Shown: one piece after another, positions 31,453 through 40,083 of the stretch
Position numbering within the stretch: position 1 is the stretch's first letter
Layout of the letters: each line of letters starts with the position of its first letter
From: an uncultured Lachnospiraceae bacterium
GTDB lineage: Bacteria > Bacillota > Clostridia > Lachnospirales > Lachnospiraceae
Length of the DNA: 48,576 nt
Assembly (NCBI GenBank): GCA_910585895.1
Contig: CAJUHY010000007.1
Coordinates: forward strand, 33,058-81,633
Reading direction: 5' to 3'
The notes under the pieces: model-generated
The model's database searches: none
What the model saw: the letters and a program-made list of their open reading frames with translations, nothing else
Told to the model about the DNA's origin: nothing
Translations under genes and position numbers: made by a program

Positions 31453-33729
31453 ATGATAAAAAAAGTGAGGATTATGGCATGGCTGCTGACAGCCGTTCTT
31501 ATAGCGGAAATCTGTGGGAATGGGTTTGTCGCTTATGCCGCACCGTTGGCATCATCGCAAGTGACAGCCGATGATGCCGGACAGGCTTTTTCTGAGCCTG
31601 AGCAGGCATTTCTGGCGATGCTGCAGGAATATGAGCTGTATGGTACGCTGACAGCAGCGGAGACCGCTGTTTATCAGGAGCCGTCCCTAAGCGCGCCCGT
31701 TGTGCACAGGCTTGCCAGCGGTTACCAGGTGAAATTTCTGGCGGCTGCGGTAGCAGCGGAAGGGATTTGGTATCAGGTTTCATTTGGCGTCAACGACAGG
31801 GAATGTACAGGTTTTGTACAGGATAGTTTTGTACTGACGCAGGATGAGAGGCTGCAGCAGTGGAAAGAACAGTATTTTGGCAAAGGAGGCAAAGGCAGAA
31901 GCGCAGCAATTGCAAGCGCTGCCGCCTTGGGAAAGACGGATTTGAATGCATTTCCCTCCAGCTATCGTTCTTATATCAAGAAACTGATAACAGCGCACCC
32001 CAATTGGACGTTCGTGCCCATGAATACCGGGCTGAAATGGACGGATGTCATAGAAAATGAGATGAAGGATGCTGTGAATCTGGTGGATATCAATGCCCCG
32101 GTGACCTGGAAATCTACGGCGGACAAAGACTACAACATGTCTACCGGAAAGTGGGTGGTCAAGAACGGCACAACCTGGGTGCAGGCTTCGGAATCTGTGG
32201 TAAAATATTATATAGACCCACGCAATTCCCTCAATGAGGAATCGGTATTTCAATTTGAGCAGCTGACATATAACGAGTCCCATCATACGGAGGCAGGCGT
32301 GGAGCTGATTTTAAACGGCACATTTATGAGCAATAAAAAGCTGGAAGATGGTTCAGGCGGCAATATAACTTATGCACAGGCGTTCATGAAGATTGGCAAA
32401 GAGTTGAAAGTCAGTCCTTATTTCCTGGCAAGCCGTATTCGTCAGGAACAAGGGGTCAAGGGGACTTCCGCGTTAATTTCCGGTACTTATCCAGGTTATA
32501 AGGGATATTATAATTATTTTAATATTCAGGCGACAGGCATTGGTGAAGAGGTAATCATCAGCGGTCTGGAAGAGGCCAAGAAAGCCGGCTGGACCACCAG
32601 GTACGCGGCCTTGCGCGGCGGTGCAGGGAAGACAGCCGAGAATTATATTTCCAAAGGGCAGGATACATTTTACCTGCAGAAATTTGATGTGGACGCTTCC
32701 TATAATGGACTTTATTGGCATCAATATATGCAAAATCTTTTGGCAGCCGCCAATGAGAGCATAAATGTCAGAAAGAGTTATACATCTATGGGCATTATCA
32801 ATAACAGTTTTGTATTTAAGGTTCCGGTGTACAGCAATATGCCTTCTAAGGCATGTCCAGATCCAGGTGAAAAGCTGAGCAAGCCTACGCTGAAAGTGAC
32901 AAAGAGTGAATCCGGTGCCGTACAGCTTTCCTGGAATGAGATTGGCGGCGCTCAGGGCTACCAGATATACCGCAAGGAGGGAGCAGATGGCAAGTATGCC
33001 AGAATCAAGACGGTGAATGGACTGACGAAGCTTTCTTATCAGGACAGTAAGGTAACTCCGGGAACGGTATACTATTATAAAGTGCGTGCTTATCTTAAAC
33101 TCAGCGCAGGAAACCAGTATTCTTCATTTTCAGCGGAGAAGACGGCAGACTTTGCGATACCGGCGACCAGCTGGAAGAATTTCAAGGTGAGTAACTATAC
33201 GACTGTGCAGCTTTCCTGGCAGCAAGCGGACGTTGCGGGATATAAGATATACAGGAAAAAAGATTCCGGCAAATATACCTGCATAAAGACAATTAAGAAC
33301 AACACAACACTCAGCTATAAAGACCAGACGGCAGCGCCTGGGCATAGCTATACTTATCGGATACGCGGGTATCAGACCGTAAATGGACAGACTTATTATT
33401 CGTCCTATACCAGTGTCAAGAAAGCTGATATCAAAATGTCTGTGCCGCGGATAAAGAAAGCGGCTGTCACCAGCAAGAAGAAGGTTAAACTTACCTGGAA
33501 CCGCGATTCCAAGGCAACTGGCTATTATATATACCGTTCCAATAAAAAGAAAGGCGGTTACAAGAAAGTTAAGACTATTACAAAGAACAAATCTGTGACC
33601 TGGACGGACAGCGGTGTGAAGAAAGGCAAAACGTATTATTATAAAATACGTTCCTATGTCAAAACTTCCAGTGGGAATGCGGCTTCCGGTTATTCCGGGG
33701 CTAAGGTGGCGAAAGTGGCAAAGAAATAA
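31453..33729 (+). CDS. Secreted endo-beta-N-acetylglucosaminidase with SH3 and FN3 domains
   Basis: A 758-residue exported wall hydrolase. The signal peptide (MIKKVRIMAWLLTAVLIAEI) is followed by a bacterial SH3-like domain (about residues 60-130), which binds wall peptides. A glucosaminidase domain of the GH73/LytG kind (about 190-440) cuts the glycan strand of peptidoglycan. The likely catalytic glutamate is Glu332 in ASRIRQEQG, ahead of the characteristic LISGTYPGYKGYYNYFNI segment. Three FN3 domains follow (about 475-758). ATG 31453 has ATGGAGG upstream. It lies 74 bases after the FN3-amidase; the two could be co-transcribed and would cleave complementary bonds of the same polymer. Confidence 0.88.
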   Translation: MIKKVRIMAWLLTAVLIAEICGNGFVAYAAPLASSQVTADDAGQAFSEPEQAFLAMLQEYELYGTLTAAETAVYQEPSLSAPVVHRLASGYQVKFLAAAVAAEGIWYQVSFGVNDRECTGFVQDSFVLTQDERLQQWKEQYFGKGGKGRSAAIASAAALGKTDLNAFPSSYRSYIKKLITAHPNWTFVPMNTGLKWTDVIENEMKDAVNLVDINAPVTWKSTADKDYNMSTGKWVVKNGTTWVQASESVVKYYIDPRNSLNEESVFQFEQLTYNESHHTEAGVELILNGTFMSNKKLEDGSGGNITYAQAFMKIGKELKVSPYFLASRIRQEQGVKGTSALISGTYPGYKGYYNYFNIQATGIGEEVIISGLEEAKKAGWTTRYAALRGGAGKTAENYISKGQDTFYLQKFDVDASYNGLYWHQYMQNLLAAANESINVRKSYTSMGIINNSFVFKVPVYSNMPSKACPDPGEKLSKPTLKVTKSESGAVQLSWNEIGGAQGYQIYRKEGADGKYARIKTVNGLTKLSYQDSKVTPGTVYYYKVRAYLKLSAGNQYSSFSAEKTADFAIPATSWKNFKVSNYTTVQLSWQQADVAGYKIYRKKDSGKYTCIKTIKNNTTLSYKDQTAAPGHSYTYRIRGYQTVNGQTYYSSYTSVKKADIKMSVPRIKKAAVTSKKKVKLTWNRDSKATGYYIYRSNKKKGGYKKVKTITKNKSVTWTDSGVKKGKTYYYKIRSYVKTSSGNAASGYSGAKVAKVAKK

Positions 33730-33813
33730 TTCTGCAGTTTTCGATACGGATAAAAAAGCCGCGTATGGTCAAACTTACTGTATACGCAGTTATAAGAAAG
33801 TGGATGAGAAAAC

Positions 33814-35670
33814 ATGAAGATTACGCCATATCGAATCAAAAAAGGAATCCGCTATTTCAAACATTACGGAGCAAAGGCATTTCTGAACCGCCTTCGGGAT
33901 AAGATGGAGCCGGAGGATGTGCCTTATGCTCCCTGGTTTGAAAAATACAGGGCAGGCAGCGAGGAACTTGCAAGGCAGTCAAAGCAGGAGGGCAGACTGG
34001 GGTACCGGCCATTGGTCAGTGTGGTTGTCCCCTGCTATCAGACGCCGGAGAAATATCTGATAGAGATGATGGATTCTGTGCGCGCACAGTCTTACAGCAA
34101 TTGGCAGCTTTGCCTTGCCGATGCCACGCCCACGGATGAGGTGTCTCAAATTGTAAGGGATTACTGCCGGCAGTATCAGGAGAAGCGGATTTGTTACCGC
34201 CACCTGCCGGAGAATCAAGGAATTGCCAGTAATACCAATGCAGGAATGGAATTGGCTGAGGGGGAGTGGATAGGGCTGCTGGACCATGATGATTTGCTGG
34301 CGCCGGAAGCTTTATATGAGATGGTTCAGTTTATGAACGCAGAGCCGGAAGCGGAACTTATTTATTCTGACGAAGACCAGGTCGAGGAGACAAAAAAAGG
34401 ATTGCAGCATAAGACCCCCCATTTTAAGCCGGATTTTAGTCCGGACCTTTTGCGTTCTAACAATTATATCACGCATTTCCTCTGTATAAAGCGTGGGATT
34501 GCCAGGGAGGCAGGAGGAATGCGGGAAGCATTTGACGGTGCACAGGATTATGATTTTATCCTGCGGTGTACGGAACTTGCAGACAAAGTCGGGCATGTCC
34601 CTAAGGTCCTGTACCATTGGCGGGTACACAGCGGTTCCACAGCGGATAATCCTCTAAGCAAGATGTATGCCTATGAGGCGGGGCAGCGCGCTTTGCAGGA
34701 ACATTTGGAGCGGAAAGGACAGCCAGGGCTGGTCAGCCAGTCTATTCATTTTGGATTTTACCGCGTAAAATATCCGGTAACCGGAACGCCCATGGTGTCC
34801 ATCCTGATTCCCAACAAAGACCAGGCGGGTACGCTGAAACGCTGTATCGAGTCCCTGAAAAAGTCTACCTGGAAACACTATGAGGTGATTGTTATCGAGA
34901 ATAACAGCCAGGAGGAAGAGACGTTTCGCTATTATCGGGAGTTGTGCGGAATTGACAGGGAAATCCATAGAGAAGGCAGGAAGCTTTACTGCGAAGGAGC
35001 GCTGCCAGGCGGACAGCCAGTAAAAGTTGTTGTCTGGGAGGGCGTGTTCAATTATTCGGCAATCAATAATTTTGGCGCTTCCTATGCCAGAGGGGAATAT
35101 TTGGCGCTCCTGAATAACGATATAGAGATTATCACAAAAGATTGGCTGGAGGAGATGCTGGGCAACTGTCAGCGGCCGGAGGTCGGTATTGTAGGGGCAA
35201 GACTTTATTATCCTGATAATACGATTCAACATGCCGGCATTGTGGTAGGAATTGACGGAATCGCGGCAAATATGTTTCCGGGACTGCGCCGCGGGCAAGA
35301 AGGATATTTCCACAAAGCGGCAATCCAGTTGAATTACTGTGCCGTGACAGCGGCATGTCTGATGGTTTCCAGAAAGATCTATGAGCAGGTAAATGGTTTG
35401 GAAGAACAGCTTTCCGTAGCATTCAATGATTTGGATTTTTGCCTGCGGGTCAGGCGTGAGGGCTATCTTGTGGTATATAATCCTTATGTGGAGGCGTACC
35501 ATTATGAATCCAAATCCAGGGGAATCGAAGATACGAAGGAGAAAGTGCGCCGCTTTGGTGAGGAAATAGAATTTATCCGTACCCGCTGGATTGATTTGCT
35601 GAAGGAGGGAGATCCATATTACAATCCCAATTTCTCTCTGAAAAAGTGCAATTATGCATTAAAACCTTAA
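33814..35670 (+). CDS. Two-domain family 2 glycosyltransferase (rhamnosyltransferase-like)
   Basis: A 618-residue cytoplasmic or membrane-associated enzyme with two GT-A domains in tandem. The first begins near residue 67 (PLVSVVVPCYQTPEKYL), with the acid motif GLLDHDDLLAPEAL. The second begins near 327 (PMVSILIPNKDQAGTLK), with ALLNNDIEI and the late FNDLDFCLRVRREGYLVVYNP block. Such tandem GT2 proteins build rhamnose-rich or O-antigen-like wall polysaccharides by transfer from nucleotide sugars. The specific sugar cannot be read. The ribosome site is weak (AAGTGGATGAG). It follows the glucosaminidase by 84 bases and starts the glycan-assembly part of the block. Confidence 0.88.
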   Translation: MKITPYRIKKGIRYFKHYGAKAFLNRLRDKMEPEDVPYAPWFEKYRAGSEELARQSKQEGRLGYRPLVSVVVPCYQTPEKYLIEMMDSVRAQSYSNWQLCLADATPTDEVSQIVRDYCRQYQEKRICYRHLPENQGIASNTNAGMELAEGEWIGLLDHDDLLAPEALYEMVQFMNAEPEAELIYSDEDQVEETKKGLQHKTPHFKPDFSPDLLRSNNYITHFLCIKRGIAREAGGMREAFDGAQDYDFILRCTELADKVGHVPKVLYHWRVHSGSTADNPLSKMYAYEAGQRALQEHLERKGQPGLVSQSIHFGFYRVKYPVTGTPMVSILIPNKDQAGTLKRCIESLKKSTWKHYEVIVIENNSQEEETFRYYRELCGIDREIHREGRKLYCEGALPGGQPVKVVVWEGVFNYSAINNFGASYARGEYLALLNNDIEIITKDWLEEMLGNCQRPEVGIVGARLYYPDNTIQHAGIVVGIDGIAANMFPGLRRGQEGYFHKAAIQLNYCAVTAACLMVSRKIYEQVNGLEEQLSVAFNDLDFCLRVRREGYLVVYNPYVEAYHYESKSRGIEDTKEKVRRFGEEIEFIRTRWIDLLKEGDPYYNPNFSLKKCNYALKP

Positions 35671-35707
35671 GTAAAATCTTAATAAAACCTTAAAAAGACA
35701 AGAAAAC

Positions 35708-35736
35708 TTGCCCTTTTTCCGATTCAATGATACAAT
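35708..35736 (+). promoter_or_regulatory. Probable promoter of the zinc-ribbon/sugar-transferase operon
   Basis: TTGCCC (35708-35713), a 17-base spacer and TACAAT (35731-35736). Just upstream, A-rich and T-rich arms around CAAGAAAACTTG (35690-35718) form a weak AU-rich hairpin that might end the preceding glycosyltransferase transcript. Confidence 0.5.
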
Positions 35737-35776
35737 GGTGTGGTTAAAGAAATCAGGTGGGTGTGGGAAGAGACGT

Positions 35777-35977
35777 ATGATGAAAGTATTTATATGCCCG
35801 AAATGTGGGAGTATTACAACGGTTTCACGGAGAAAAGAGATATTTTGCCATAAATGCGGAGGGACGCAGATGATTCCTTCCAAACTGAGTTTTGCTAAAT
35901 ATACAGAGATGGATGAAAAGCAAAGGAAAGATTATTCAGAAAGCTGGCTTTACATACGGAATCATACTTCTGTATGA
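35777..35977 (+). CDS. Small zinc-ribbon protein, 66 residues
   Basis: The product begins MMKVFICPKCGSITTVS and carries two CxxC knuckles (CPKCG and CHKCG) about 17 residues apart, a typical zinc ribbon of small nucleic-acid- or protein-binding modules. The rest is a charged helix (YTEMDEKQRKDYSESWLYI). The frame opens further upstream to 35708, but that would include the promoter; ATG 35777 or 35780 is the plausible start. It lies 35 bases before the initiating sugar transferase and may be co-transcribed. No function is known to me; a regulatory or scaffolding role in the polysaccharide operon is only a guess. Confidence 0.7.
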   Translation: MMKVFICPKCGSITTVSRRKEIFCHKCGGTQMIPSKLSFAKYTEMDEKQRKDYSESWLYIRNHTSV

Positions 35978-36012
35978 GAATTGATTTATGATTACGTTTC
36001 GAGGAACAGATT

Positions 36013-37428
36013 ATGTATGAAAAACAGAAAAAGAGCTGGGTGAAACATCTGGATTTCTTGATTCTGGATTTGCTTTGCCTTGAAGTTACGTTTTATCTCT
36101 CCTGTTTAATCAGGTTGGGAAATCTTCATAATGAACCGACAATGAGTGAATATTATAACCGTCTGGCAATATTGCTGTTTCTGCTGGACGGCTGTATTGT
36201 ATTTCTTACAGAAGCCTATACCGGGATACTGCGCAGGAACAGAGTCCAGGAACTGAAATCTGTGGTCATGCACTGCAGTATGGTATTTGCGGGCGTCACG
36301 GTCTATGTATGGGGAACCAAGCAGTCGGAGATTTATTCCCGGCAGGTTATTCTCGTATTCTGGCTGATGTCTATCGTTGTCGAATATTTTTGCCGTTGCC
36401 TTTGGAAAATATATATCCGCCAGCGTATGATTCGCAAGCAGCGTTATTCCAAACTGGTGGTTGTGACGGAGGACCGTTATGCCGAGCAGTGTGTTTCTGA
36501 TTTCCAGCACAACCGTTATAAGGAATTTGAAGTAGTCGGTGTGGTGATTGTGGATGCAGACAGGATTGGTGAGGAAATCTGCGGTGTGCCGATTGTGGCG
36601 ACAGCAGATAGTTTTTTAGAGTATGTACGCGTCAATGTGGTCGATGAAGTATTTATCAATGGCAACACACGGGAGAGCAGTGAAGCTCTGGCAAACGAGC
36701 TGATAGAGTTGGGGCTGACTGTGCATTTCAATTTGGTGCGGGAATCCCAGCTTATGCCGAATAAACTGGTGGAGCATTGCGGTAAATATCTGGTGCTGAC
36801 AACGAGCATGAAAATTGCCACCAACCGGCAGATGGTTATCAAGCGCTGCATGGATATTGTCGGCAGTTTGATAGGGATTTTACTGATGGGAATTGCCTTC
36901 TTGGTGTTTGCCCCAATGGTAAAAATTCAGTCGCCCGGCCCCGTGTTCTATGCGCAGACCAGGATTGGCAAGAACGGCAGACGCTTTAAGTTCTATAAAT
37001 TCCGCACGATGGTACTCGGTGCGGACAATATGAAGAAAGACCTGATGGCACAGAATGAGATGGAAGGTCTGATGTTTAAGATGGAAGAAGACCCCAGGGT
37101 GTTTGGCGTGGGAAAAATCATGCGCAAATACTCCATTGATGAACTGCCGCAGTTTTGGAATGTGCTTAAAGGGGACATGAGCCTGGTGGGGACAAGACCT
37201 CCCACAGAAGATGAATTTGAACAATATGAACTTCACCACAAGGCAAGACTGGGCATACGCCCGGGACTGACCGGCATGTGGCAGGTCAGCGGCAGGAGCG
37301 ATATCAAAGATTTTGAAGAGATAGTGGCGCTGGACACCCAGTATATATCCAACTGGTCCCTCAGCATGGACATGAGGATTATTTTGCGGACGGTGGCTGT
37401 GGTGCTGACAGGAAAAGGATCGTTATGA
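36013..37428 (+). CDS. Undecaprenyl-phosphate sugar-1-phosphate transferase (polyprenyl glycosylphosphotransferase)
   Basis: Membrane enzyme that starts lipid-linked glycan synthesis by moving a sugar-1-phosphate from a nucleotide sugar to undecaprenyl phosphate. The 471 residues comprise four N-terminal membrane helices (to about 140), a CoA-binding-like Rossmann region (about 145-260), a fifth hydrophobic segment (about 282-302) and the C-terminal catalytic domain. Family signatures are KFYKFRTMVLGAD, the SIDELPQFWNVLKGDMSLVG acidic motif, GTRPP and RPGLTGMWQVSGRS. Layout and length match the WbaP/WcaJ-like class found at capsule and exopolysaccharide loci. Its TGA overlaps the next gene's ATG by four bases (ATGA), so the two are translationally coupled. 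Confidence 0.94.
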   Translation: MYEKQKKSWVKHLDFLILDLLCLEVTFYLSCLIRLGNLHNEPTMSEYYNRLAILLFLLDGCIVFLTEAYTGILRRNRVQELKSVVMHCSMVFAGVTVYVWGTKQSEIYSRQVILVFWLMSIVVEYFCRCLWKIYIRQRMIRKQRYSKLVVVTEDRYAEQCVSDFQHNRYKEFEVVGVVIVDADRIGEEICGVPIVATADSFLEYVRVNVVDEVFINGNTRESSEALANELIELGLTVHFNLVRESQLMPNKLVEHCGKYLVLTTSMKIATNRQMVIKRCMDIVGSLIGILLMGIAFLVFAPMVKIQSPGPVFYAQTRIGKNGRRFKFYKFRTMVLGADNMKKDLMAQNEMEGLMFKMEEDPRVFGVGKIMRKYSIDELPQFWNVLKGDMSLVGTRPPTEDEFEQYELHHKARLGIRPGLTGMWQVSGRSDIKDFEEIVALDTQYISNWSLSMDMRIILRTVAVVLTGKGSL

Positions 37429-38189
37429 CAGATTTATCAATCACGATTGTCGCTTTTAATGATGAGGCGGATGTAAGGTCAGCGGTGTCATCCATTATGG
37501 AATACACTGCCGGCAAATTGTCAAAGAAGATTTATATCGTAGACAACAGTACGGAGGAAAACGAGCTGTCTTCGCTGGCAGAAGAGTATGGGGATGTGGT
37601 TTATGAAAAGCCGGGAGAGAATCTTGGATTTGGCGGCGGGCACAATTACGTGCTGCCGAAACTGGCGTCAAAGTTTCACGCGATTGTAAACCCGGATATT
37701 CTTCTGCAGGAAGACAGTTTTTCTATCTTGATTTCATTTCTGGAGAAGTCAGGGGCAGGCATGGCAGCGCCCAGGCTGGTTGACAGCGAGGGGAATCTGC
37801 AGGCTGCTTACCGCAGGGAGCTTACGGTTTGCGATATGGCAATCCGCATGTTTTTTTCCTCACATTTTGCCAGGCGGCAGCATTATCATACGTTGCAGGA
37901 TATGGATTATGGGAAACCATTTCCAGTTCCTTTTGCCCAGGGCAGTTTTCTTGTTATCCGCACAGGGCTGTTTCTGGAACTGGGGGGATTTGACCGCCGT
38001 TATTTTATGTATATGGAGGATGCCGACCTTTGCCGGCAGGTGAATCACGTAAGCAGTCTGTGGTACTGCCCGGATACTGAGGTTATCCATCAATGGGAAC
38101 GCGGCTCGCACAAGAATCTGCATCTAATGAGAATTCATATTGTTTCCATGTTCCGCTACTTCAGGAAATGGGGGTGGAAGCTGTGGTGA
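37425..38189 (+). CDS. Family 2 glycosyltransferase (WbbL/rhamnosyltransferase-like)
   Basis: A 254-residue GT-A-fold transferase, probably at the inner face of the membrane, adding a sugar to the lipid-linked acceptor. The start LSITIVAFNDEADVRSAV and the IVDNSTEENEL strand are typical of GT2. NLGFGGGHN and IVNPDILLQ carry the nucleotide-sugar and metal motifs. GGFDRRYFMYMEDADLCRQV is the WbbL-type hallmark. WbbL relatives are dTDP-rhamnose transferases, so rhamnose is a reasonable but unproven donor. It begins inside the stop of the sugar transferase and ends overlapping the next glycosyltransferase. Confidence 0.9.
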   Translation: MTDLSITIVAFNDEADVRSAVSSIMEYTAGKLSKKIYIVDNSTEENELSSLAEEYGDVVYEKPGENLGFGGGHNYVLPKLASKFHAIVNPDILLQEDSFSILISFLEKSGAGMAAPRLVDSEGNLQAAYRRELTVCDMAIRMFFSSHFARRQHYHTLQDMDYGKPFPVPFAQGSFLVIRTGLFLELGGFDRRYFMYMEDADLCRQVNHVSSLWYCPDTEVIHQWERGSHKNLHLMRIHIVSMFRYFRKWGWKLW

Positions 38190-38914
38190 CTGGAAACATC
38201 CGCATATCAGTTGCCCTTGTGTCTTATAATGGGGCAAAGTATCTGCAGCAGCAGCTGGATTCTATCTTAGGGCAGCTTGAACAGAATGATGAACTGCTTG
38301 TTTCAGACGATGGTTCTTGCGATGGGACGGTGCCTCTGATTGAGGAATACCAGCGCAGGGACAGCCGGGTCCGGCTGCTGGCCGGGCCGGGGCAGGGCAT
38401 TAAGAAAAATGTGGAACATGTGCTTTCTAAGGTCCGGGGACAATATATATTCCTTGCCGACCAGGATGATATCTGGCTGGCAGGTAAGGTGGAACGTATC
38501 CTGCAGGCTTTTGGGCAGCAGGGGGCAGCTGTCATTGTCCATGACGCCAAGGTGTTTGCAGGAGAGGACAGTTCCGATATCTGCATGGAATCTTTCTATG
38601 CATTCCGCAATTCGGGGGCGGGCATTATCAAAAATATAGTCAAGAACAGTTATATTGGCTGCTGTATGGCATTTCGCCGGGAATTGTTAGGGGCAATTCT
38701 GCCAATTCCTGCGCAGATTGAAATGCATGACCAATGGATTGGCATTCTGGGGGATTATTACGCAGGAAAGTCTTATTTCCTGCCAGAACCGTTATTGCTG
38801 TACCGCAGACATGGTGGGAATAATTCTTCCATGGAGCATTATGGGTTTTGGCGGATGCTGCGAAATCGCATAGTTTTTGTGTGCTGTCTGTGCAGGCGGC
38901 TTTTACGGAAATAA
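38186..38914 (+). CDS. Family 2 glycosyltransferase
   Basis: A GT-A-fold transferase of about 242 residues. Signatures are ISVALVSYNGAKYLQQQL at the start, ELLVSDDGSCDGT (nucleotide binding), FLADQDDIWL (metal-binding acid motif) and EMHDQWIGILGDY late, the set of rhamnosyltransferase-like GT2 proteins (RfbF/EpsE type). The frame opens back to 38093, inside the preceding gene. I chose GTG 38186, whose GTGA overlaps the previous stop as the previous junction does, with GGGGGTGGA just upstream; ATG 38168 is an alternative. It is the third gene of the coupled sugar-transferase run. An LCP gene follows 34 bases later. Confidence 0.85.
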   Translation: MTGNIRISVALVSYNGAKYLQQQLDSILGQLEQNDELLVSDDGSCDGTVPLIEEYQRRDSRVRLLAGPGQGIKKNVEHVLSKVRGQYIFLADQDDIWLAGKVERILQAFGQQGAAVIVHDAKVFAGEDSSDICMESFYAFRNSGAGIIKNIVKNSYIGCCMAFRRELLGAILPIPAQIEMHDQWIGILGDYYAGKSYFLPEPLLLYRRHGGNNSSMEHYGFWRMLRNRIVFVCCLCRRLLRK

Positions 38915-38948
38915 AAACAACAGAAAATAAATGGATAGGGTGGATAGT

Positions 38949-40070
38949 ATGGCGAATAAGAAGAGTGGACAGGGGAGAAGCGCGGCTGCGAGAAAGGCAA
39001 TGAGGGCGAAGCGGCGCAGAAGGAAGATTTTATTGGTATGTGTGGAATTCCTGATTCTGGGCGGCGCATTGCTGTGGATTTGGACGAATGCCAAGATGGA
39101 CAAGATTAACACAGATAAGAGTTTTCAGGCGAAAGACGTTAAAAATGAAGAGTTATCGAAAGAGACCAAGGATGTGCTGGGGCAGTATACCACGATAGCA
39201 TTATTCGGACTGGACAACCGTGAAAATAGTTCTTATAGCAGCGGCAATTCGGACGTGATTATGATGGCGAGGATTGATAAGGATACCAAGGAAGTTCGTC
39301 TGGTGTCTGTATACCGCGACACGTTCCTGAAAATGACGGATTTGGATAACACGGAGGCATACAGCAAGGCCAATGCAGCTTATGCAGTGGGAGGTCCTGA
39401 GCAGGCAGTGCGGATGTTAAACACTAATCTGGACCTTGATATCCAGGAGTATGTATCGTTTGATTTTTCTGCGGTGGCAGAAGCGGTAGATATTTTGGGC
39501 GGAGTGGAAATTGAAATTACAGAGGAAGAATGCGTCCATCTGAATAATTATTGTATCGAGACCTCCAAGGTGACGGGCAAAAGTTATGACCCGCTTCCGG
39601 GAGGAGGAACCTATAACCTCAATGGAGTACAGGCGGTATCCTACGGCAGAATCCGTTATACGGCCGGCGATGATTTCAAGAGGACGGAACGCCAGCGGCT
39701 TGTGGTGAATAAAATGGTAGAAAAAGCGTTAAAATCAGATATAGGGACAATCAATGACCTGATAGATGCTGTTTTCCCACAGATAAAGACCAGTCTTGGC
39801 AAGACAGAACTGATTGCCATGGCAATGGATGCATTTCATTATAAATTGGGAGAGAGCAGAGGATTTCCATTTGATTTGCGCAACAAGGTGGTATCTATTT
39901 CCTATCAGAAGTCAAATGCAGACTGTGTTATTCCCAAGGATTTGTCATCCAATGTAAAGCAGCTCCATGATTTCTTATATGGAACGACCAGTTATACAGT
40001 GACAGACAGTGTACAGGGAATCAGCGATGAGATTGCCTATCGGACCGGTGTGTCCGCGGGCGGTGAATAA
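38949..40070 (+). CDS. LytR-CpsA-Psr (LCP) family wall glycopolymer ligase
   Basis: A 373-residue membrane-anchored protein, paralogue of the LCP protein at 25870. A strongly basic cytoplasmic tail (RRRRKI) precedes one membrane helix (about residues 29-46) and an extracellular LCP domain. Conserved blocks are FGLDNRE, NSDVIMMARI, VSVYRDTFLKM, KANAAYAVGG, EYVSFDFSAVAEAVDILGG and YGRIRYTAGDDFKRTERQR. It likely attaches the glycan made by the preceding transferases to peptidoglycan. ATG 38949 is preferred over 38931 because GGGTGGA precedes it by about eight bases. glmS starts only 13 bases after its stop, so both are probably on one transcript. Confidence 0.92.
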   Translation: MANKKSGQGRSAAARKAMRAKRRRRKILLVCVEFLILGGALLWIWTNAKMDKINTDKSFQAKDVKNEELSKETKDVLGQYTTIALFGLDNRENSSYSSGNSDVIMMARIDKDTKEVRLVSVYRDTFLKMTDLDNTEAYSKANAAYAVGGPEQAVRMLNTNLDLDIQEYVSFDFSAVAEAVDILGGVEIEITEEECVHLNNYCIETSKVTGKSYDPLPGGGTYNLNGVQAVSYGRIRYTAGDDFKRTERQRLVVNKMVEKALKSDIGTINDLIDAVFPQIKTSLGKTELIAMAMDAFHYKLGESRGFPFDLRNKVVSISYQKSNADCVIPKDLSSNVKQLHDFLYGTTSYTVTDSVQGISDEIAYRTGVSAGGE

Positions 40071-40083
40071 AGGGAGGTATTGT

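Noticed and set aside
33730..33813. Terminator between the glucosaminidase and glycosyltransferase genes
   Set aside because: Only a weak six-base stem (GCGTAT/ATACGC) with a long loop and no T-run was seen.
34654..35502. Antisense frame of 282 codons opposite the two-domain glycosyltransferase
   Set aside because: The sense strand encodes clear GT2 motifs throughout; the antisense peptide shows no domain and lacks a start signal.
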